Below are positions 28,004-38,309 of a stretch of 64,000 nucleotides of DNA, in pieces. Origin of the DNA: Iodidimonas muriae (GTDB lineage Bacteria > Pseudomonadota > Alphaproteobacteria > Sphingomonadales > Rhodothalassiaceae); the NCBI RefSeq assembly GCF_014647255.1, contig NZ_BMOV01000004.1, forward strand, positions 180,187 through 244,186, in the 5' to 3' direction. The position numbers and the translations under genes are program-made. The notes beneath the pieces were generated by a model. It saw only the letters and a program-made list of their open reading frames with translations. It was not told the DNA's origin and did not search any database. Numbering within the stretch: position 1 is the first letter of the stretch; each line of letters starts with the position of its first letter.

Positions 28004-28942
28004 ATGTCGCCACAGATGAAACCGCTTGGAAAGATTGATCTGCGTATTGGTGTGCTGGTCAGGGTTAGCCCCTTGATCCGGCGGATCGTTGCGCCCAATA
28101 GCGGGCCGTTTACCTATACCGGAACCGGAACATATGTCATTGGTCGGGGCACGGTGGCGGTGATCGATCCGGGGCCTGCGGATCCCACCCATGTGGAAAA
28201 GATCCTGGATGGTCTGGGATCGGAGCGGGTGTCACATATTGTGATAACCCACACGCACCGCGATCATAGCCCCGGAGCGTCTCTCCTTCAGGATGAAACA
28301 GGGGCGCCAGTGCTGGCTTATGGGCCGCATGGTGCCGGTGCGCGGGCCGATTTGCCCTCGGATTTGGCGATGGGACAGGTGGAGGAGGGGGCGGATATGG
28401 CCTTTCGCCCCGATGAACTTTTGCGGGATGGCGACCATGTGCGCGGGCCGGGCTGGAGCCTTGAGGCTATCTGGACACCGGGCCACACTTCGAACCATCT
28501 GTGTTTTGCACTTGCCGCGGAACGGGCCTTGTTTAGTGGCGATCATGTGATGGGGTGGTCCACCAGCGTTATTTCGCCCCCTGATGGCGATATGGGGCAG
28601 TATATGGCCTCTCTTGAGCGGGTTGGTGCGCGTGATGATGCGGTCTTTTGGCCCACCCATGGTCCGCCGATCCCTAAACCTGCCAGGCATGTGGCGGCCT
28701 TGATCGCCCATCGCAAAGGCCGCGAACAGGCGATTTTGGCATGCCTTGAAGCGGGGATATGTGATGTACCCGATATTGTGGCGCGGCTTTATACGGATCT
28801 GCATCCCGGCCTTATACCGGCTGCGGCCCGGTCTGTTTTGGCCCATCTGGTGGATTTGGCCGATCGGGATATGGTCGGGGTCGAGGGGCCGTTCAACGCA
28901 GAGGGGCGGTTTTTCATCACATCCCCGACGGCACATTCATAA
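28004..28942 (+). CDS. MBL-fold metallo-hydrolase, LACTB2-like
   Basis: The 312-aa protein has the metallo-beta-lactamase motif HTHRDHSPGASLL with the ligands of a two-metal site, then GHTSNHLCF, the D in LFSGDHVMGW, and WPTHGPPI. The HSPGA variant and the C-terminal winged-helix-like region are typical of LACTB2-type hydrolases, relatives of which cut RNA or thioesters. The substrate is not determined. The start at 28004 is preferred; a GTG at 27977 is also open. Confidence 0.9.
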   Translation: MSPQMKPLGKIDLRIGVLVRVSPLIRRIVAPNSGPFTYTGTGTYVIGRGTVAVIDPGPADPTHVEKILDGLGSERVSHIVITHTHRDHSPGASLLQDETGAPVLAYGPHGAGARADLPSDLAMGQVEEGADMAFRPDELLRDGDHVRGPGWSLEAIWTPGHTSNHLCFALAAERALFSGDHVMGWSTSVISPPDGDMGQYMASLERVGARDDAVFWPTHGPPIPKPARHVAALIAHRKGREQAILACLEAGICDVPDIVARLYTDLHPGLIPAAARSVLAHLVDLADRDMVGVEGPFNAEGRFFITSPTAHS

Positions 28943-29092
28943 TGCCCTTCATAGCCTGATGAAGGCCTATTAAGAAAAATCTGCAATTTTCCAGATCACC
29001 TCTTATATAGGGAGCAGGTTATATAGAGGACAGGCTGTGCCAGAGTGCCGAATGGGCCTTTGCATGGCAGTGGCTGGACTGCTTGGAACAGA

Positions 29093-30139
29093 ATGGAAGC
29101 ATTGGTTATGGACGATATTGCCCTCGATCCGTTTGAGCCATCCCCGGCTCCCAAGATCGATCCGTCGATTGATATCGAGGTGGAAATCCATCGCTTGCGC
29201 CATGAGCGTAATGCGGTGATTTTGGCGCATTATTATCAGGATCCACATATTCAGGATATTGCCGATTTTGTCGGTGACAGCCTTGATCTTTCGCGCAAAG
29301 CTGCGGCCACCGATGCCGATGTGATCGCGTTTTGCGGCGTCCGGTTCATGGCGGAAGTGGCCAAAATCCTGTCGCCGGAAAAAACCGTGGTTCTGCCCGA
29401 TATGCGTGCGGGATGCAGCCTTGAAGACAGTTGTCCGCCACAGGAATTTGCCGCTTTTCGCCGCGCCCATCCCGACCATCTGGCGCTTACCTATATCAAT
29501 TGCTCGGCAGCGGTGAAGGCGGAAACCGATATCATCGTCACCTCGTCCAATGCGGAAGCGATCATCAACCAAATTCCATTGGATCAGAAAATCCTGTTTG
29601 CTCCAGATCGGCATTTGGGTGCCTATCTGGCCCGCAAATCCGGGCGTGATATGCTGCTTTGGCCGGGAAGCTGTATTGTCCATGAACGCTTTAGCGAACG
29701 GGAATTGATCAAGCTGCAGGCTGCCCATCCCGATGCTCCGGTTGCCGCCCATCCCGAATGCCCGGAGCATATTCTGGAATTGGCCGATCATGTGGGGTCT
29801 ACCAGTTCGATCCTGAAATTTGCCAGTGACAGCCCGGCGCAAACCATCATTGTGGCCACGGAGCCGCATATCATCCACCAGATGCAGAAAGCCCAGCCGG
29901 ACAAGACGTTTATTGGAGCACCGGGGGCGGATGGCAATTGCAATTGCAATATGTGTCCGTTCATGGGGATGAACTCCATGGAAAAGCTGTATGTGGCCCT
30001 GCGCGATCTGGAGCCACAGATTCATCTGGATGAAGATGTGCGCAAACGTGCTTTGCGGCCTTTGCAAAAAATGCTGGAAATGAGCCCTAAATCCGCTCCT
30101 ATGACCGATGTTTCAAGCATCGGCGCCGAGCGGATTTAA
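29093..30139 (+). CDS. nadA: Quinolinate synthase A
   Basis: NadA condenses iminoaspartate with DHAP to quinolinate for NAD synthesis, using a [4Fe-4S] cluster. The 348-aa protein shows VILAHYYQDPHIQDIADFVGDS, the GVRFMAEVAKIL block, YINCSAAVKAE, PGSCIVHERF, and the C-terminal cluster region NCNCNMCPFMGMNSMEKLY. Start choice lies between ATG 29093 (GGA upstream) and ATG 29108 (GGAAG at 8 bases). nadB and nadC are not in the window. A small membrane protein gene follows at once. Confidence 0.95.
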   Translation: MEALVMDDIALDPFEPSPAPKIDPSIDIEVEIHRLRHERNAVILAHYYQDPHIQDIADFVGDSLDLSRKAAATDADVIAFCGVRFMAEVAKILSPEKTVVLPDMRAGCSLEDSCPPQEFAAFRRAHPDHLALTYINCSAAVKAETDIIVTSSNAEAIINQIPLDQKILFAPDRHLGAYLARKSGRDMLLWPGSCIVHERFSERELIKLQAAHPDAPVAAHPECPEHILELADHVGSTSSILKFASDSPAQTIIVATEPHIIHQMQKAQPDKTFIGAPGADGNCNCNMCPFMGMNSMEKLYVALRDLEPQIHLDEDVRKRALRPLQKMLEMSPKSAPMTDVSSIGAERI

Positions 30140-30140
30140 G

Positions 30141-30362
30141 GTGAAAGCGCTTGAACCGGCCGTGATGCGGCTGATGATGCGTGCGGCTTTGTTTCTGTGT
30201 GCCGGCGTTTTGATGCTGCTTGTGGCCAGCAGTGGTTGGCTGGCCCATGACGGGGTGCTTATCCGTGTTCTTTTGGTGGGGGCCATTGCCATGAACGCGG
30301 CGGGCGCATGGTATTTTCTGCGCTATTTTCTGAAAGTGGTGCGTGATATCTGGCCGCATTGA
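30141..30362 (+). CDS. Small membrane protein with two helices, 73 aa
   Basis: GTG at 30141 begins one base after the nadA stop codon, with AAGG overlapping it, so the two may be translationally coupled. The peptide has a polar start, then two hydrophobic helices (AALFLCAGVLMLLVASSGW and VLLVGAIAMNAAGAWYFL) around a short loop. No family is recognised. The frame is also open upstream within nadA, which is not a usable start. Confidence 0.55.
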   Translation: MKALEPAVMRLMMRAALFLCAGVLMLLVASSGWLAHDGVLIRVLLVGAIAMNAAGAWYFLRYFLKVVRDIWPH

Positions 30363-30509
30363 GGCGGCGTTTTAAACAATCTCATAATGCGCGATCACCA
30401 GCCTTTGACCTGTGGGGCAGGGCTGGTGAGCGATTGTGCGTGGGCGTGGCGCTGAACTTCGCATAAGCTATGGCCAGAATTTTGGTTATTTTTATGCGAG
30501 GAGACGTTT

Positions 30510-32042
30510 ATGCCATCCGGCTTCGTGTTCGATGTCCTCTTTTTTCTGGCAGTCCTGTTCATCTTCGCCATCGGTGTCGGCGTTCTGGCGATCATCGTTT
30601 TATATATTGCTGACCGCACCCAAACCCATCATGCTATCCGGCGCAATTATCCCGTCATCGGGCGTATGCGCTATCTGCTTGAACATATGGGGACATTTTT
30701 GCGTCAGTATTTCTTCGCCATGGATCGCGAGGAAATGCCCTTCAACCGCGCACAACGCACCTATGTTTATCAGGCATCCAAAAATGTGGATACCACCAGC
30801 GCCTTTGGGTCAACCCGCGATCTGCATGCCGCCGGATCGGTGCTGTTTGTCAATTGCGCCTTTCCCACATTGGAAAGCGATGCGCTGGAAACGTCCAGTG
30901 TGACCATCGGCAAGGATATGTGCGAGCAGCCTTACACGACCCGAAGCCTGTTCAATGTATCGGCGATGAGCTATGGGGCTATTTCCAAGCCTGCGGTACG
31001 GGCCTTGTCGCGCGGCTGTGCCATGGAAGGGGCGTGGATCAATACAGGCGAAGGCGCGTTATCCCCTCATCATGAAGAAGGGGGCGCCGATATCGTTTTC
31101 CAGATCGGGACGGCAAAATATGGCGTCCGCAATGAAGCGGGCGATCTGTGCGAAGACAAGCTGCGCAGCATTGCAAAACATTCTCAGGTCAAGATGATCG
31201 AGTTGAAATTGTCCCAAGGGGCAAAGCCCGGCAAGGGCGGCATTTTGCCCGGCGCCAAGGTGACAGAGGAAATCGCCCGGATTCGCGGTATTGCCAAAGG
31301 ACAGGATTCCATCAGTCCCAATCGCCATCCGGAGATCGACAATCCCGAACAATTGCTGGATATGGTCAACCGCTTGCGGGATCTGAGCGGCAAACCTGTC
31401 GGCTTCAAATGCGTGGTGGGAGCCTATGGCTGGTTTGAAACACTGTTCGAAGCCATCCACCGTCGCGGTATTGAAAGCGCTCCGGATTTTATCACCATCG
31501 ATTCAAGCGAAGGGGGCACCGGCGCTGCCCCTATGAGCTTGATGGATAATGTGGGGCTTCCCATCGCTGAAAGCCTGCCGATGGTGGTGGATATGATCAA
31601 TGGCTATGGCCTGAAACAGCGCATTCGTGTGGCTGCCTCAGGCAAGCTGATCAATCCGGCCGATGTGGCCTGGGCCTTGTGCATGGGCGCAGATTTCGTG
31701 AATTCCGCACGGGGCTTCATGTTTTCGCTGGGCTGCATTCAGGCCATGCAGTGCAATAAAAACACATGCCCCACCGGCATTGCCACCCATGATCCGCGGT
31801 TGCAACGGGGGCTGAATGTGGAAGACAAAGCCCAGCGCGTCGCCAATTATATTCATCATATGCAAAAAGAGGTGGAAACCATCGCCCATAGCTGCGGCGT
31901 GGCAGAGCCGAGGCGTCTGCGGCGGATGCATGCGCGGATCATGGGAGAGAATGGGCGCTCCAAACCGATGGATGCGCTTTATCCTGATATCGCGGCAGGG
32001 TCGTTATTATCGTCCAGTCGCAAAGATGCGGCCATGGCCTGA
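30510..32042 (+). CDS. Membrane-anchored FMN-binding glutamate-synthase-like protein
   Basis: The 510-aa protein has one N-terminal membrane helix (residues 7-31), then the FMN/glutamate-synthase domain of the GltB2 type: RSLFNVSAMSYGAISKPAVRALS, AWINTGEGALSPHH, KLSQGAKPGKGGILPGAKVT, ISPNRHPEIDNPEQL, TIDSSEGGTGAAP, and the cysteines in MQCNKNTCPTGIATHDP that match the 3Fe-4S region. It lacks the glutaminase domain of true GltB. Family members are widespread but poorly characterised; it probably performs a flavin redox reaction at the membrane. Confidence 0.9.
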   Translation: MPSGFVFDVLFFLAVLFIFAIGVGVLAIIVLYIADRTQTHHAIRRNYPVIGRMRYLLEHMGTFLRQYFFAMDREEMPFNRAQRTYVYQASKNVDTTSAFGSTRDLHAAGSVLFVNCAFPTLESDALETSSVTIGKDMCEQPYTTRSLFNVSAMSYGAISKPAVRALSRGCAMEGAWINTGEGALSPHHEEGGADIVFQIGTAKYGVRNEAGDLCEDKLRSIAKHSQVKMIELKLSQGAKPGKGGILPGAKVTEEIARIRGIAKGQDSISPNRHPEIDNPEQLLDMVNRLRDLSGKPVGFKCVVGAYGWFETLFEAIHRRGIESAPDFITIDSSEGGTGAAPMSLMDNVGLPIAESLPMVVDMINGYGLKQRIRVAASGKLINPADVAWALCMGADFVNSARGFMFSLGCIQAMQCNKNTCPTGIATHDPRLQRGLNVEDKAQRVANYIHHMQKEVETIAHSCGVAEPRRLRRMHARIMGENGRSKPMDALYPDIAAGSLLSSSRKDAAMA

Positions 32043-32050
32043 AGGGATCA

Positions 32051-32080
32051 AAAAAGGGGAGCACTGGCTCCCCTTTTTAT
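32051..32080. terminator. Bidirectional rho-independent terminator
   Basis: Perfect 12-bp stem AAAAAGGGGAGC / GCTCCCCTTTTT with an ACTG loop. It sits between the convergent glutamate-synthase-like gene and the iron-binding protein gene and should end both. Confidence 0.93.
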
Positions 32081-32106
32081 TAGGCTTGTCGCCAAATTAG
32101 AGTGGC

Positions 32107-33150
32107 TTATCGCCAACCGGCCCGATCGAACAACTGCTGTGCCTTGGGCTGATTTTTTCCCAAAACAGAGACATTGATGTCATCGGCCTTGAACGTTCCC
32201 AAGGATTGGAGGGACGCATTGTCTATTTCGATATCGACCGCCGGATATTCGTTGTTGCCGGCAGCGAAATAACGCTGGGCGCTATCGGAGGACAGATATT
32301 CCAGAAATGCACGGGCTTCCGCCTTGTTCGGGGCATTTTCGACGATCCCGGCTCCGGAGATATTCACATGGGTTCCGCGATCGTCCTGATTGGGGAAGAT
32401 CACCGCAAGTTTCGAGACGACCTCTTGATCCGCCGGATCGTCGGATTGCATCAGGCGGACAAAATAATAGCTGTTGGCAACGGCAATGGCACATTCCCCG
32501 GTGGCTGCAGCGCGCAATTGGTCCGTATCGCCCCCTTGCGGTTTGCGGGCGAAGTTTTTCACCACGCCGGTCGCCCAATCTTGCGCTTTTTCTTCGCCCA
32601 GATGGGCAATCAGCGATGCCATCAGCGACAGATTATAGACATTGGAGGAAGAGCGGATGCAGATTTGTCCCCGCCATTCGGGATCGGCGAGATCTTCATA
32701 GCGGCTGATGCTGGCAGGATCGGCCAGATCTTTATTGACGAAGATCAACCGCGCCCGTGAGGAGAAACCGAACCAGTCGCCATCGGGGTGGCGGAAATGT
32801 GCAGGGATACGGTCTTCAAGCACATCGGATCGGGTAGATTGGAACAGGCCCGCATCTTCGGCCCGCCACAACATGCCTGCATCCACGGTGAGCAAAATAT
32901 CCGCAGGGCTGTTTCGCCCTTCCTGGGAGATGCGCTCGATCAGGGCATCGCCGCCGCCTTCCAGCCGGTTGACATGGATGCCGGTGGCTTTTTCAAAATC
33001 GGAATAGAGCCGCTCATCGGTTTGATAATGCCGCGAGGAATAGATGTTTACTTCTTGCGCCTCTACGGATTGCGCAAAAGACAGGGGCAAAAGCGTGCCA
33101 AGGGCCAAAAGGGCTGCACTGCCAATTTTAATGGGACTGAAAGGCGACAT
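32107..33150 (-). CDS. fbpA: Periplasmic Fe(3+)-binding protein of an iron ABC importer
   Basis: The 347-aa protein has a signal peptide ending near AQSVEAQ, then the ferric-binding pattern EVNIYSSRHYQTDERLYSDFEKATGI, GADILLTVDAGMLWR-like sequence, and the tyrosine pair at VANSYYFVRLM that binds iron in FbpA/FutA proteins. It captures Fe3+ in the periplasm. The start at 33150 has CGGAG at 9 bases. A Fur-like box lies 42 bp upstream of it, and the permease gene fbpB is just before, on the same strand. No ATPase gene follows. Confidence 0.93.
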   Translation of the reverse strand: MSPFSPIKIGSAALLALGTLLPLSFAQSVEAQEVNIYSSRHYQTDERLYSDFEKATGIHVNRLEGGGDALIERISQEGRNSPADILLTVDAGMLWRAEDAGLFQSTRSDVLEDRIPAHFRHPDGDWFGFSSRARLIFVNKDLADPASISRYEDLADPEWRGQICIRSSSNVYNLSLMASLIAHLGEEKAQDWATGVVKNFARKPQGGDTDQLRAAATGECAIAVANSYYFVRLMQSDDPADQEVVSKLAVIFPNQDDRGTHVNISGAGIVENAPNKAEARAFLEYLSSDSAQRYFAAGNNEYPAVDIEIDNASLQSLGTFKADDINVSVLGKNQPKAQQLFDRAGWR

Positions 33151-33191
33151 AACCAACTCCGGAAAGGCGTGGGAAAGCAAGGGTGTGAATT

Positions 33192-33210
33192 GAGAACGAT
33201 TATCAATTGC
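33192..33210. promoter_or_regulatory. Fur-like iron box upstream of fbpA
   Basis: On the minus strand, GCAATTGATAATCGTTCTC matches the 19-bp Fur consensus at 14 positions, with the central TGATAATC intact. It lies between fbpB and the fbpA start, so it would repress fbpA under iron sufficiency. Confidence 0.72.
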
Positions 33211-33246
33211 TTTTATATCGCAAGACTTCAGAGAAATTCAAGCCCC

Positions 33247-34953
33247 TTACTTTCCTGACCCTGCGGCTTTTACGCGCGGCCAAAATGAGGAAAAAGCAGT
33301 GCGTATGGTCGACCCCGTGGGCTGGCCGGGTCGGGACTGGCCAATCAGGCGGGTCAGGATCACCACGGGGATCAGGCCGACAATCACGATGGTCAAGGCC
33401 GGTGTAGCGGCTTCCGCCAAGCGTTCATCGGCGGCCAGATTATGGGCTTGCACCGCCAGAGTGTCGAAATTGAAGGGCCGCATGATCATGGTGGCGGGCA
33501 ATTCTTTCATCACCTCCACAAAGACCAGCAAAAAGGCGGTGAGCAATGGCCCCTTCAGTAAGGGCGCATGCACTTTTCTTAAAGCCTGAAAGCGCCCTGC
33601 GCCCAAAGTGGCCGCAGCGGCATCCATGGAAGGCGTGATTTTTTCCAGTCCGGCGCGGGTGGTTTGCTGGGCCAGCGCCAAAAAGCGCACCAGATAGGCA
33701 AAGACCAATGCTGTGATAGAGCCGGTGAGCAACAAGCCGGTGGAAAGGTCGAATTGGCTGCGCATGAAGGCATCCAGCCGATTGTCGAACCAGGCAAGGG
33801 GGATCAACACGCCCACGGCGATGATTGATCCGGGAATGGCATAACCCAATCCGGCAATCCATGCGGTGGAGCGGGCCACGGCCGAACGGTTTGTGCGCAT
33901 CATATAAGAAATGGCCAGAGCCAAAACCACCGCCAAGGCGGCTGTAAGGGCTGCCAGACTGACGCTGTTGCGGATCAGGCCCAGATAGCGCCCGCCAAGC
34001 TGGGCATCCCCCACATCAAGCGCCAGCGTTACAAGAATGGCGCCGGGCAGCACAAATCCGAACAAGAGCGGCAAAAAACAGACAAAGGCGGCCAATGCGG
34101 CGCGCCAGCCAAAAAGCTTCTGTATCCCCAAGGGCCGTATCCGGCGCGATGTTTCGTGATAGCGTGCGCCTTTGCGGCTGATGCGTTCGGCCAAAAGCAG
34201 CAATGCCACAAAGCCCAGCAATAAGCTGGCCAATTGCGCCGCCGCCACCCGATCACCAAAGGAAAACCATGTGCGGTAAATGCCGGTGGTGAAGGTTTGC
34301 ACGCCGAAATAGGATACCGCCCCGAAATCGGCGAGGGTTTCCATGCATGCCAGCGCCACGCCTGCTGCCAGCGCCGGACGGGCGAGAGGCAGGGCAACGC
34401 GGATGAATGCCGTCCACGAGGTGCAGCCAAGGGTGCGGCTGGCCTCGACCACACATTCCGATTGCTGCAAGAAGGCCGACCGGCCCGCCAGATAGACATA
34501 AGGATAAAGCGCTAGAACAAACAACCAGATCGCCCCGCCAAGGGAGCGGATTTCAGGGAACCAATAGTCCCGTGGGCCCCAGCCGGTCAGATCGCGTAAC
34601 AGGCTTTGCACCGGTCCTGCGACCTGTAAAAAATCCGTATAGGCATAAGCCAGTACATAGGCCGGCACGGAAAGTGGCAGGATCATCGCCCATTCAAATT
34701 GCCGCCTGCCGGGGAAGTCAAAAAGGGTGACAAGCCATGCCGCGCCGGTGCCAACCAAAAAGGTGCCAAGGCCCACCCCCATCACCAACCATAAGGAATT
34801 GGCGATATAGCGCGGCAGAACGGTGGCCATCAAATGGGCCCAGCTATCGCCACCCGCCATGAACAGATGTGCGACAACCGTTGTCACCGGCAGCCCGATG
34901 AGCAAAAGCACGCCGAAAAACAGCAGGCCATCAAGGCTGAAAATACGAGACAT
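33247..34953 (-). CDS. fbpB: Iron(III) ABC transporter permease, FbpB type
   Basis: The 568-aa protein is a fused permease with about 12 hydrophobic segments and two EAA loops: EASRTLGCTSWTAFIRVALPLARPALAAG (first half) and DAAAATLGAGRFQALRKVHAPLLKGPLLTA (second half), as in FbpB/SfuB. It passes Fe3+ from FbpA across the inner membrane. The start at MSRIF (34953) is preferred; the longer open frame to 35022 has no family match. Its partner FbpA is downstream, with a Fur box between. The ATPase FbpC is missing here. Confidence 0.92.
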   Translation of the reverse strand: MSRIFSLDGLLFFGVLLLIGLPVTTVVAHLFMAGGDSWAHLMATVLPRYIANSLWLVMGVGLGTFLVGTGAAWLVTLFDFPGRRQFEWAMILPLSVPAYVLAYAYTDFLQVAGPVQSLLRDLTGWGPRDYWFPEIRSLGGAIWLFVLALYPYVYLAGRSAFLQQSECVVEASRTLGCTSWTAFIRVALPLARPALAAGVALACMETLADFGAVSYFGVQTFTTGIYRTWFSFGDRVAAAQLASLLLGFVALLLLAERISRKGARYHETSRRIRPLGIQKLFGWRAALAAFVCFLPLLFGFVLPGAILVTLALDVGDAQLGGRYLGLIRNSVSLAALTAALAVVLALAISYMMRTNRSAVARSTAWIAGLGYAIPGSIIAVGVLIPLAWFDNRLDAFMRSQFDLSTGLLLTGSITALVFAYLVRFLALAQQTTRAGLEKITPSMDAAAATLGAGRFQALRKVHAPLLKGPLLTAFLLVFVEVMKELPATMIMRPFNFDTLAVQAHNLAADERLAEAATPALTIVIVGLIPVVILTRLIGQSRPGQPTGSTIRTAFSSFWPRVKAAGSGK

Positions 34954-35193
34954 GCCAGACACTTTATTCCGATACCTTATCCAGACAGCGTGCAATGACC
35001 CTTTTAATCCAGCCTTGCACATAGCGGATCATAAGGGCTTGGCCCAAGAAGAAAATGCGACGCGCTTGCGACTGGGCAGGCATGCTGGGCATAGACGGCA
35101 TGGGCGGCTGTTTTTAAAAACAGGCCTTGGCAGTTGGTGGGGGGGAAGCTGCAAGCTATTGTTATTGCCTGCAGCTTCCGTTGTTTTCCGGAT

Positions 35194-37152
35194 TTAACGG
35201 ACTTTTCGCCCTTCGATCAGGCTGTCCACAACGCTTGGGTCGGCAAGGGTGGACGTGTCGCCCAGATTGCCAAATTCATTTTCGGCGATTTTGCGCAGGA
35301 TGCGGCGCATGATCTTGCCCGACCGGGTTTTGGGCAATGCCGGGGTGAAATGAATATGGTCGGGGGTGGCGATGGGGCCGATTTCAGTGCGGACCCACTG
35401 GCGCAGTTCTTTGGCCAGATTGTCCGTTGGCTCCAATCCGGCATTCAAGGTCACATAGCAATAAATGCCTTGTCCCTTCACATCATGAGGGAAGCCCACA
35501 ACGGCCGCTTCCGCCACAAGCTGATGGGCCACAAGGGCGCTTTCCACTTCGGCTGTTCCCATGCGATGGCCAGATACATTGATCACATCATCCACCCGGC
35601 CAGTGATCCAGTAATAGCCGTCTTCATCCCGCCGGCAGCCATCACCGGTGAAATAAAGGCCTTTATAGGTGCTGAAATAGGTCTGGATAAAGCGGTCATG
35701 GTCGCCATATACCGTGCGCGCCTGACCGGGCCAGCTATCGGTGATGACCAGATTGCCTTCGCCCGCGCCTTCGATGAGGTCGCCTTCACTGGAAACAAGG
35801 GCCGTTTGCACGCCGAAAAAAGGCTTTGTGGCGGAACCGGGCTTCAAATCCATGGCTCCGGGCAGCGGTGTGATCATCATGCCGCCGGTTTCGGTTTGCC
35901 ACCAGGTATCCACAATGGGGCAGCGTTCCTTGCCCACAACCCGGTGGTACCATAGCCAGGCTTCGGGATTGATCGGTTCACCCACAGATCCCAAAATCCG
36001 CAAACTGGAAAGATCATGGCGCTCCACCGGCTCGTCGCCTTCACGCATCAAAGCGCGGAGCGCAGTGGGCGCAGTGTAAAAGATATTCACCTTGTGCTTG
36101 GCGATGACCCGCCAGAAACGGTCCACATCGGGATAGGTTGGCACGCCTTCGAACATCAGGCTGGTGGCCCCATTGGCCAGCGGGCCATAGATGATATAAC
36201 TGTGGCCGGTGACCCAGCCCACATCGGCGGCACACCAATAAACCTCGCCGGGGCGGTAATCGAACACATATTCATGGGTCATGGAGGCCCAGACCAGATA
36301 GCCGCCGGTGGTGTGCAACACGCCTTTGGGTTGGCCGGTGGAGCCGGATGTATAAAGAATGAACAAAGGATCTTCCGCGTTCATCACCTCTGGTTCGCAG
36401 GCGCTGCTCACATCCAGTGCGGCATCGTGATACCAGATGTCGCGGCCTTCCACCCAGTCCACAGCCCCGCCGGTATGGCGCACCACCAAAACCCCTTTAA
36501 GGCCAGGGCAATGTTCGGCGGCTTTATCCAGATTGGCTTTCAAAGGCACGGATTTACCGGCCCGCACACCTTCATCGCAGGTGATGGCCCATTCGCTTTT
36601 GCAATCATTGATGCGGCCCGCCAGCGCTTCGGCGGAAAAGCCGCCAAAGACGATAGAATGAACCGCCCCGATGCGGGCGCAGGCCAACATGGCATAAGCC
36701 GTTTCAACAATCATCGGCATATAGAGCGTAACCCGATCGCCTTTCTTGACGCCCATTTTCTTGAGCACATTGGCGAAGCGGCACACATGGATATAAAGCT
36801 GCTGATAGGTGATGGAATAATGATAGGCGGGATTATCGCCTTCCCAGATCAGCGCAACATCATTGGCTTTTTCCGGCAGATGCCGATCGATGCAGTTATA
36901 GCTGGCATTGAGCGTGCCATCTTCGAACCATTTGATGGAGACATCATTTTCAAAGCTGGTGTTCTTGACGGTTTTATAAGGGCTGAACCAATCAAGACGC
37001 TTGCCATGCTCGCCCCAAAATCCGTCCGGGTCGGATACGGAGCGCCGATACATTTCCTCATAACGCGCTTTGTCGCACTTTGCGGCTTTGGCAAAGTCTT
37101 CGGGAACGGGAAAAACCATCTGTTCCGGCGCGGCCTGTTGCTGATCGTTCAT
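35194..37152 (-). CDS. acs: Acetyl-CoA synthetase
   Basis: Acs activates acetate to acetyl-CoA through acetyl-AMP. The 652-aa protein has the AMP-binding motif [37 protein letters not shown], the hinge region [20 protein letters not shown], and the C-terminal [20 protein letters not shown] whose lysine is the known acetylation switch. The start at 37152 has GGTAGGAGAG. Length equals the usual 650. It stands alone. Confidence 0.97.
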   Translation of the reverse strand: MNDQQQAAPEQMVFPVPEDFAKAAKCDKARYEEMYRRSVSDPDGFWGEHGKRLDWFSPYKTVKNTSFENDVSIKWFEDGTLNASYNCIDRHLPEKANDVALIWEGDNPAYHYSITYQQLYIHVCRFANVLKKMGVKKGDRVTLYMPMIVETAYAMLACARIGAVHSIVFGGFSAEALAGRINDCKSEWAITCDEGVRAGKSVPLKANLDKAAEHCPGLKGVLVVRHTGGAVDWVEGRDIWYHDAALDVSSACEPEVMNAEDPLFILYTSGSTGQPKGVLHTTGGYLVWASMTHEYVFDYRPGEVYWCAADVGWVTGHSYIIYGPLANGATSLMFEGVPTYPDVDRFWRVIAKHKVNIFYTAPTALRALMREGDEPVERHDLSSLRILGSVGEPINPEAWLWYHRVVGKERCPIVDTWWQTETGGMMITPLPGAMDLKPGSATKPFFGVQTALVSSEGDLIEGAGEGNLVITDSWPGQARTVYGDHDRFIQTYFSTYKGLYFTGDGCRRDEDGYYWITGRVDDVINVSGHRMGTAEVESALVAHQLVAEAAVVGFPHDVKGQGIYCYVTLNAGLEPTDNLAKELRQWVRTEIGPIATPDHIHFTPALPKTRSGKIMRRILRKIAENEFGNLGDTSTLADPSVVDSLIEGRKVR

Positions 37153-37292
37153 TGTTGCTCTCCTACCCAAAGCCATCCTGTAACATCGTGATTTTTGTCA
37201 CTAGCCTAAAAGGACTGTAACGCGCTCATAGTGAGGGATCACGGTCTTTTTCAGAAAAGATTAAGCATCTTTTGTTACTGCCGCGCCCTTCC

Positions 37293-38192
37293 TTATTCCG
37301 CTGCAAGTTGCTGGTCCGTTGAAAGATCGAGCTGCGACAGACCTTTGATCAAACGGCCCATATCCCTGCGCAAAGTGGAAAATCCGGCCGTTTTTTCCAA
37401 GCTCTGTTCATTCATATAAAGGGCCCGGTTGATCTCGACCTGAAGGGCATGCCGGCCGTTTTCGGGTGCGCCATAATGGCGTGTGCAATGCCCTCCGGCA
37501 TAAGGGGTGTTGCGCACCACCTTATAGCCAAGCCTAGTCAAAAGCTCTTCGGCCCGATCGGTCAGGCGCTGGTCGCAGCTTGTGCCAAAGCGGTCGCCCA
37601 ACACAATATCCGCATCCCAGCTTTTGTCGGGCATATCCACCGTGGTCCGCACAATATGCGAGGGCATGGAATGGCAATCAATCAAGGCACACCAGCCAAA
37701 ATGCGCTTGTGCTTTTGTAAGCAGATGGTTCAAGGCTTGATGATAGGGCCGGTAAATATGAGCGATGCGAGCCATCACTTCGTCCAGCGAAAGGGGGCAG
37801 GAATAGATGGGAACACCCACCGCAACCACCCGCGCAATGGTGCCAAGGCCTGCCATCACCCGCTCGCTTTCGCTGGTGGCATAAGGGGGCAAAGGATCGC
37901 GGATCAGCAACGGGTCCAGCTCGGTTTCCAAACGGTTGAGGTCCACATAAGCGCGTGGATAAACCGCCTTTAGCAAGGGGACGCCATAGCTTGGGGCATG
38001 GGCGAACAGCTCGTCCACATAGCAATCTTCAGACCGGCGCAGCATGGTCCCGTCCAGTTGCGAAGCCCGCTTGAAAGCCACGGGGTAATAGCGGCCGCTA
38101 TGGGGAGAAGAACAAAGGAACGGCCCCATCCCCCCTGAGGCAGGCAGAAGGTCATAGGGCGGTGCGGACATGTCACGCTCGGTCTGGGTCAT
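37293..38192 (-). CDS. N-formylglutamate amidohydrolase family protein
   Basis: The 299-aa protein has the metal-site motifs of this family: LLCSSPHSGRYYP-like start (HSG), the DLNRLETELDP block, and LIDCHSMPSHIV. Members hydrolyse N-formyl- or N-acyl-amino acids such as N-formylglutamate from histidine breakdown. No hut genes are nearby, so the substrate is open. In alphaproteobacteria this gene is often beside cpdR, as here (divergent, 118 bp apart). The ATG at 38192 has a weak GGAA site. Confidence 0.9.
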   Translation of the reverse strand: MTQTERDMSAPPYDLLPASGGMGPFLCSSPHSGRYYPVAFKRASQLDGTMLRRSEDCYVDELFAHAPSYGVPLLKAVYPRAYVDLNRLETELDPLLIRDPLPPYATSESERVMAGLGTIARVVAVGVPIYSCPLSLDEVMARIAHIYRPYHQALNHLLTKAQAHFGWCALIDCHSMPSHIVRTTVDMPDKSWDADIVLGDRFGTSCDQRLTDRAEELLTRLGYKVVRNTPYAGGHCTRHYGAPENGRHALQVEINRALYMNEQSLEKTAGFSTLRRDMGRLIKGLSQLDLSTDQQLAAE

Positions 38193-38309
38193 GGTTTCCA
38201 AGATGCGTAAAGGGACAGTCTTTATGCAGTGTCACCCATTGCGGTGTCTTGATGCAACAGGCACACTGGAGAAAGAGTTCCGGAACCCCGCGATTTTGGA
38301 AAGGCTGGA

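Noticed and set aside
29003..30067. 354-aa minus-strand frame
   Set aside because: Antisense of nadA, which has full family motifs.
36016..37191. 391-aa plus-strand frame
   Set aside because: Antisense of acs; low-complexity Gly/His composition.
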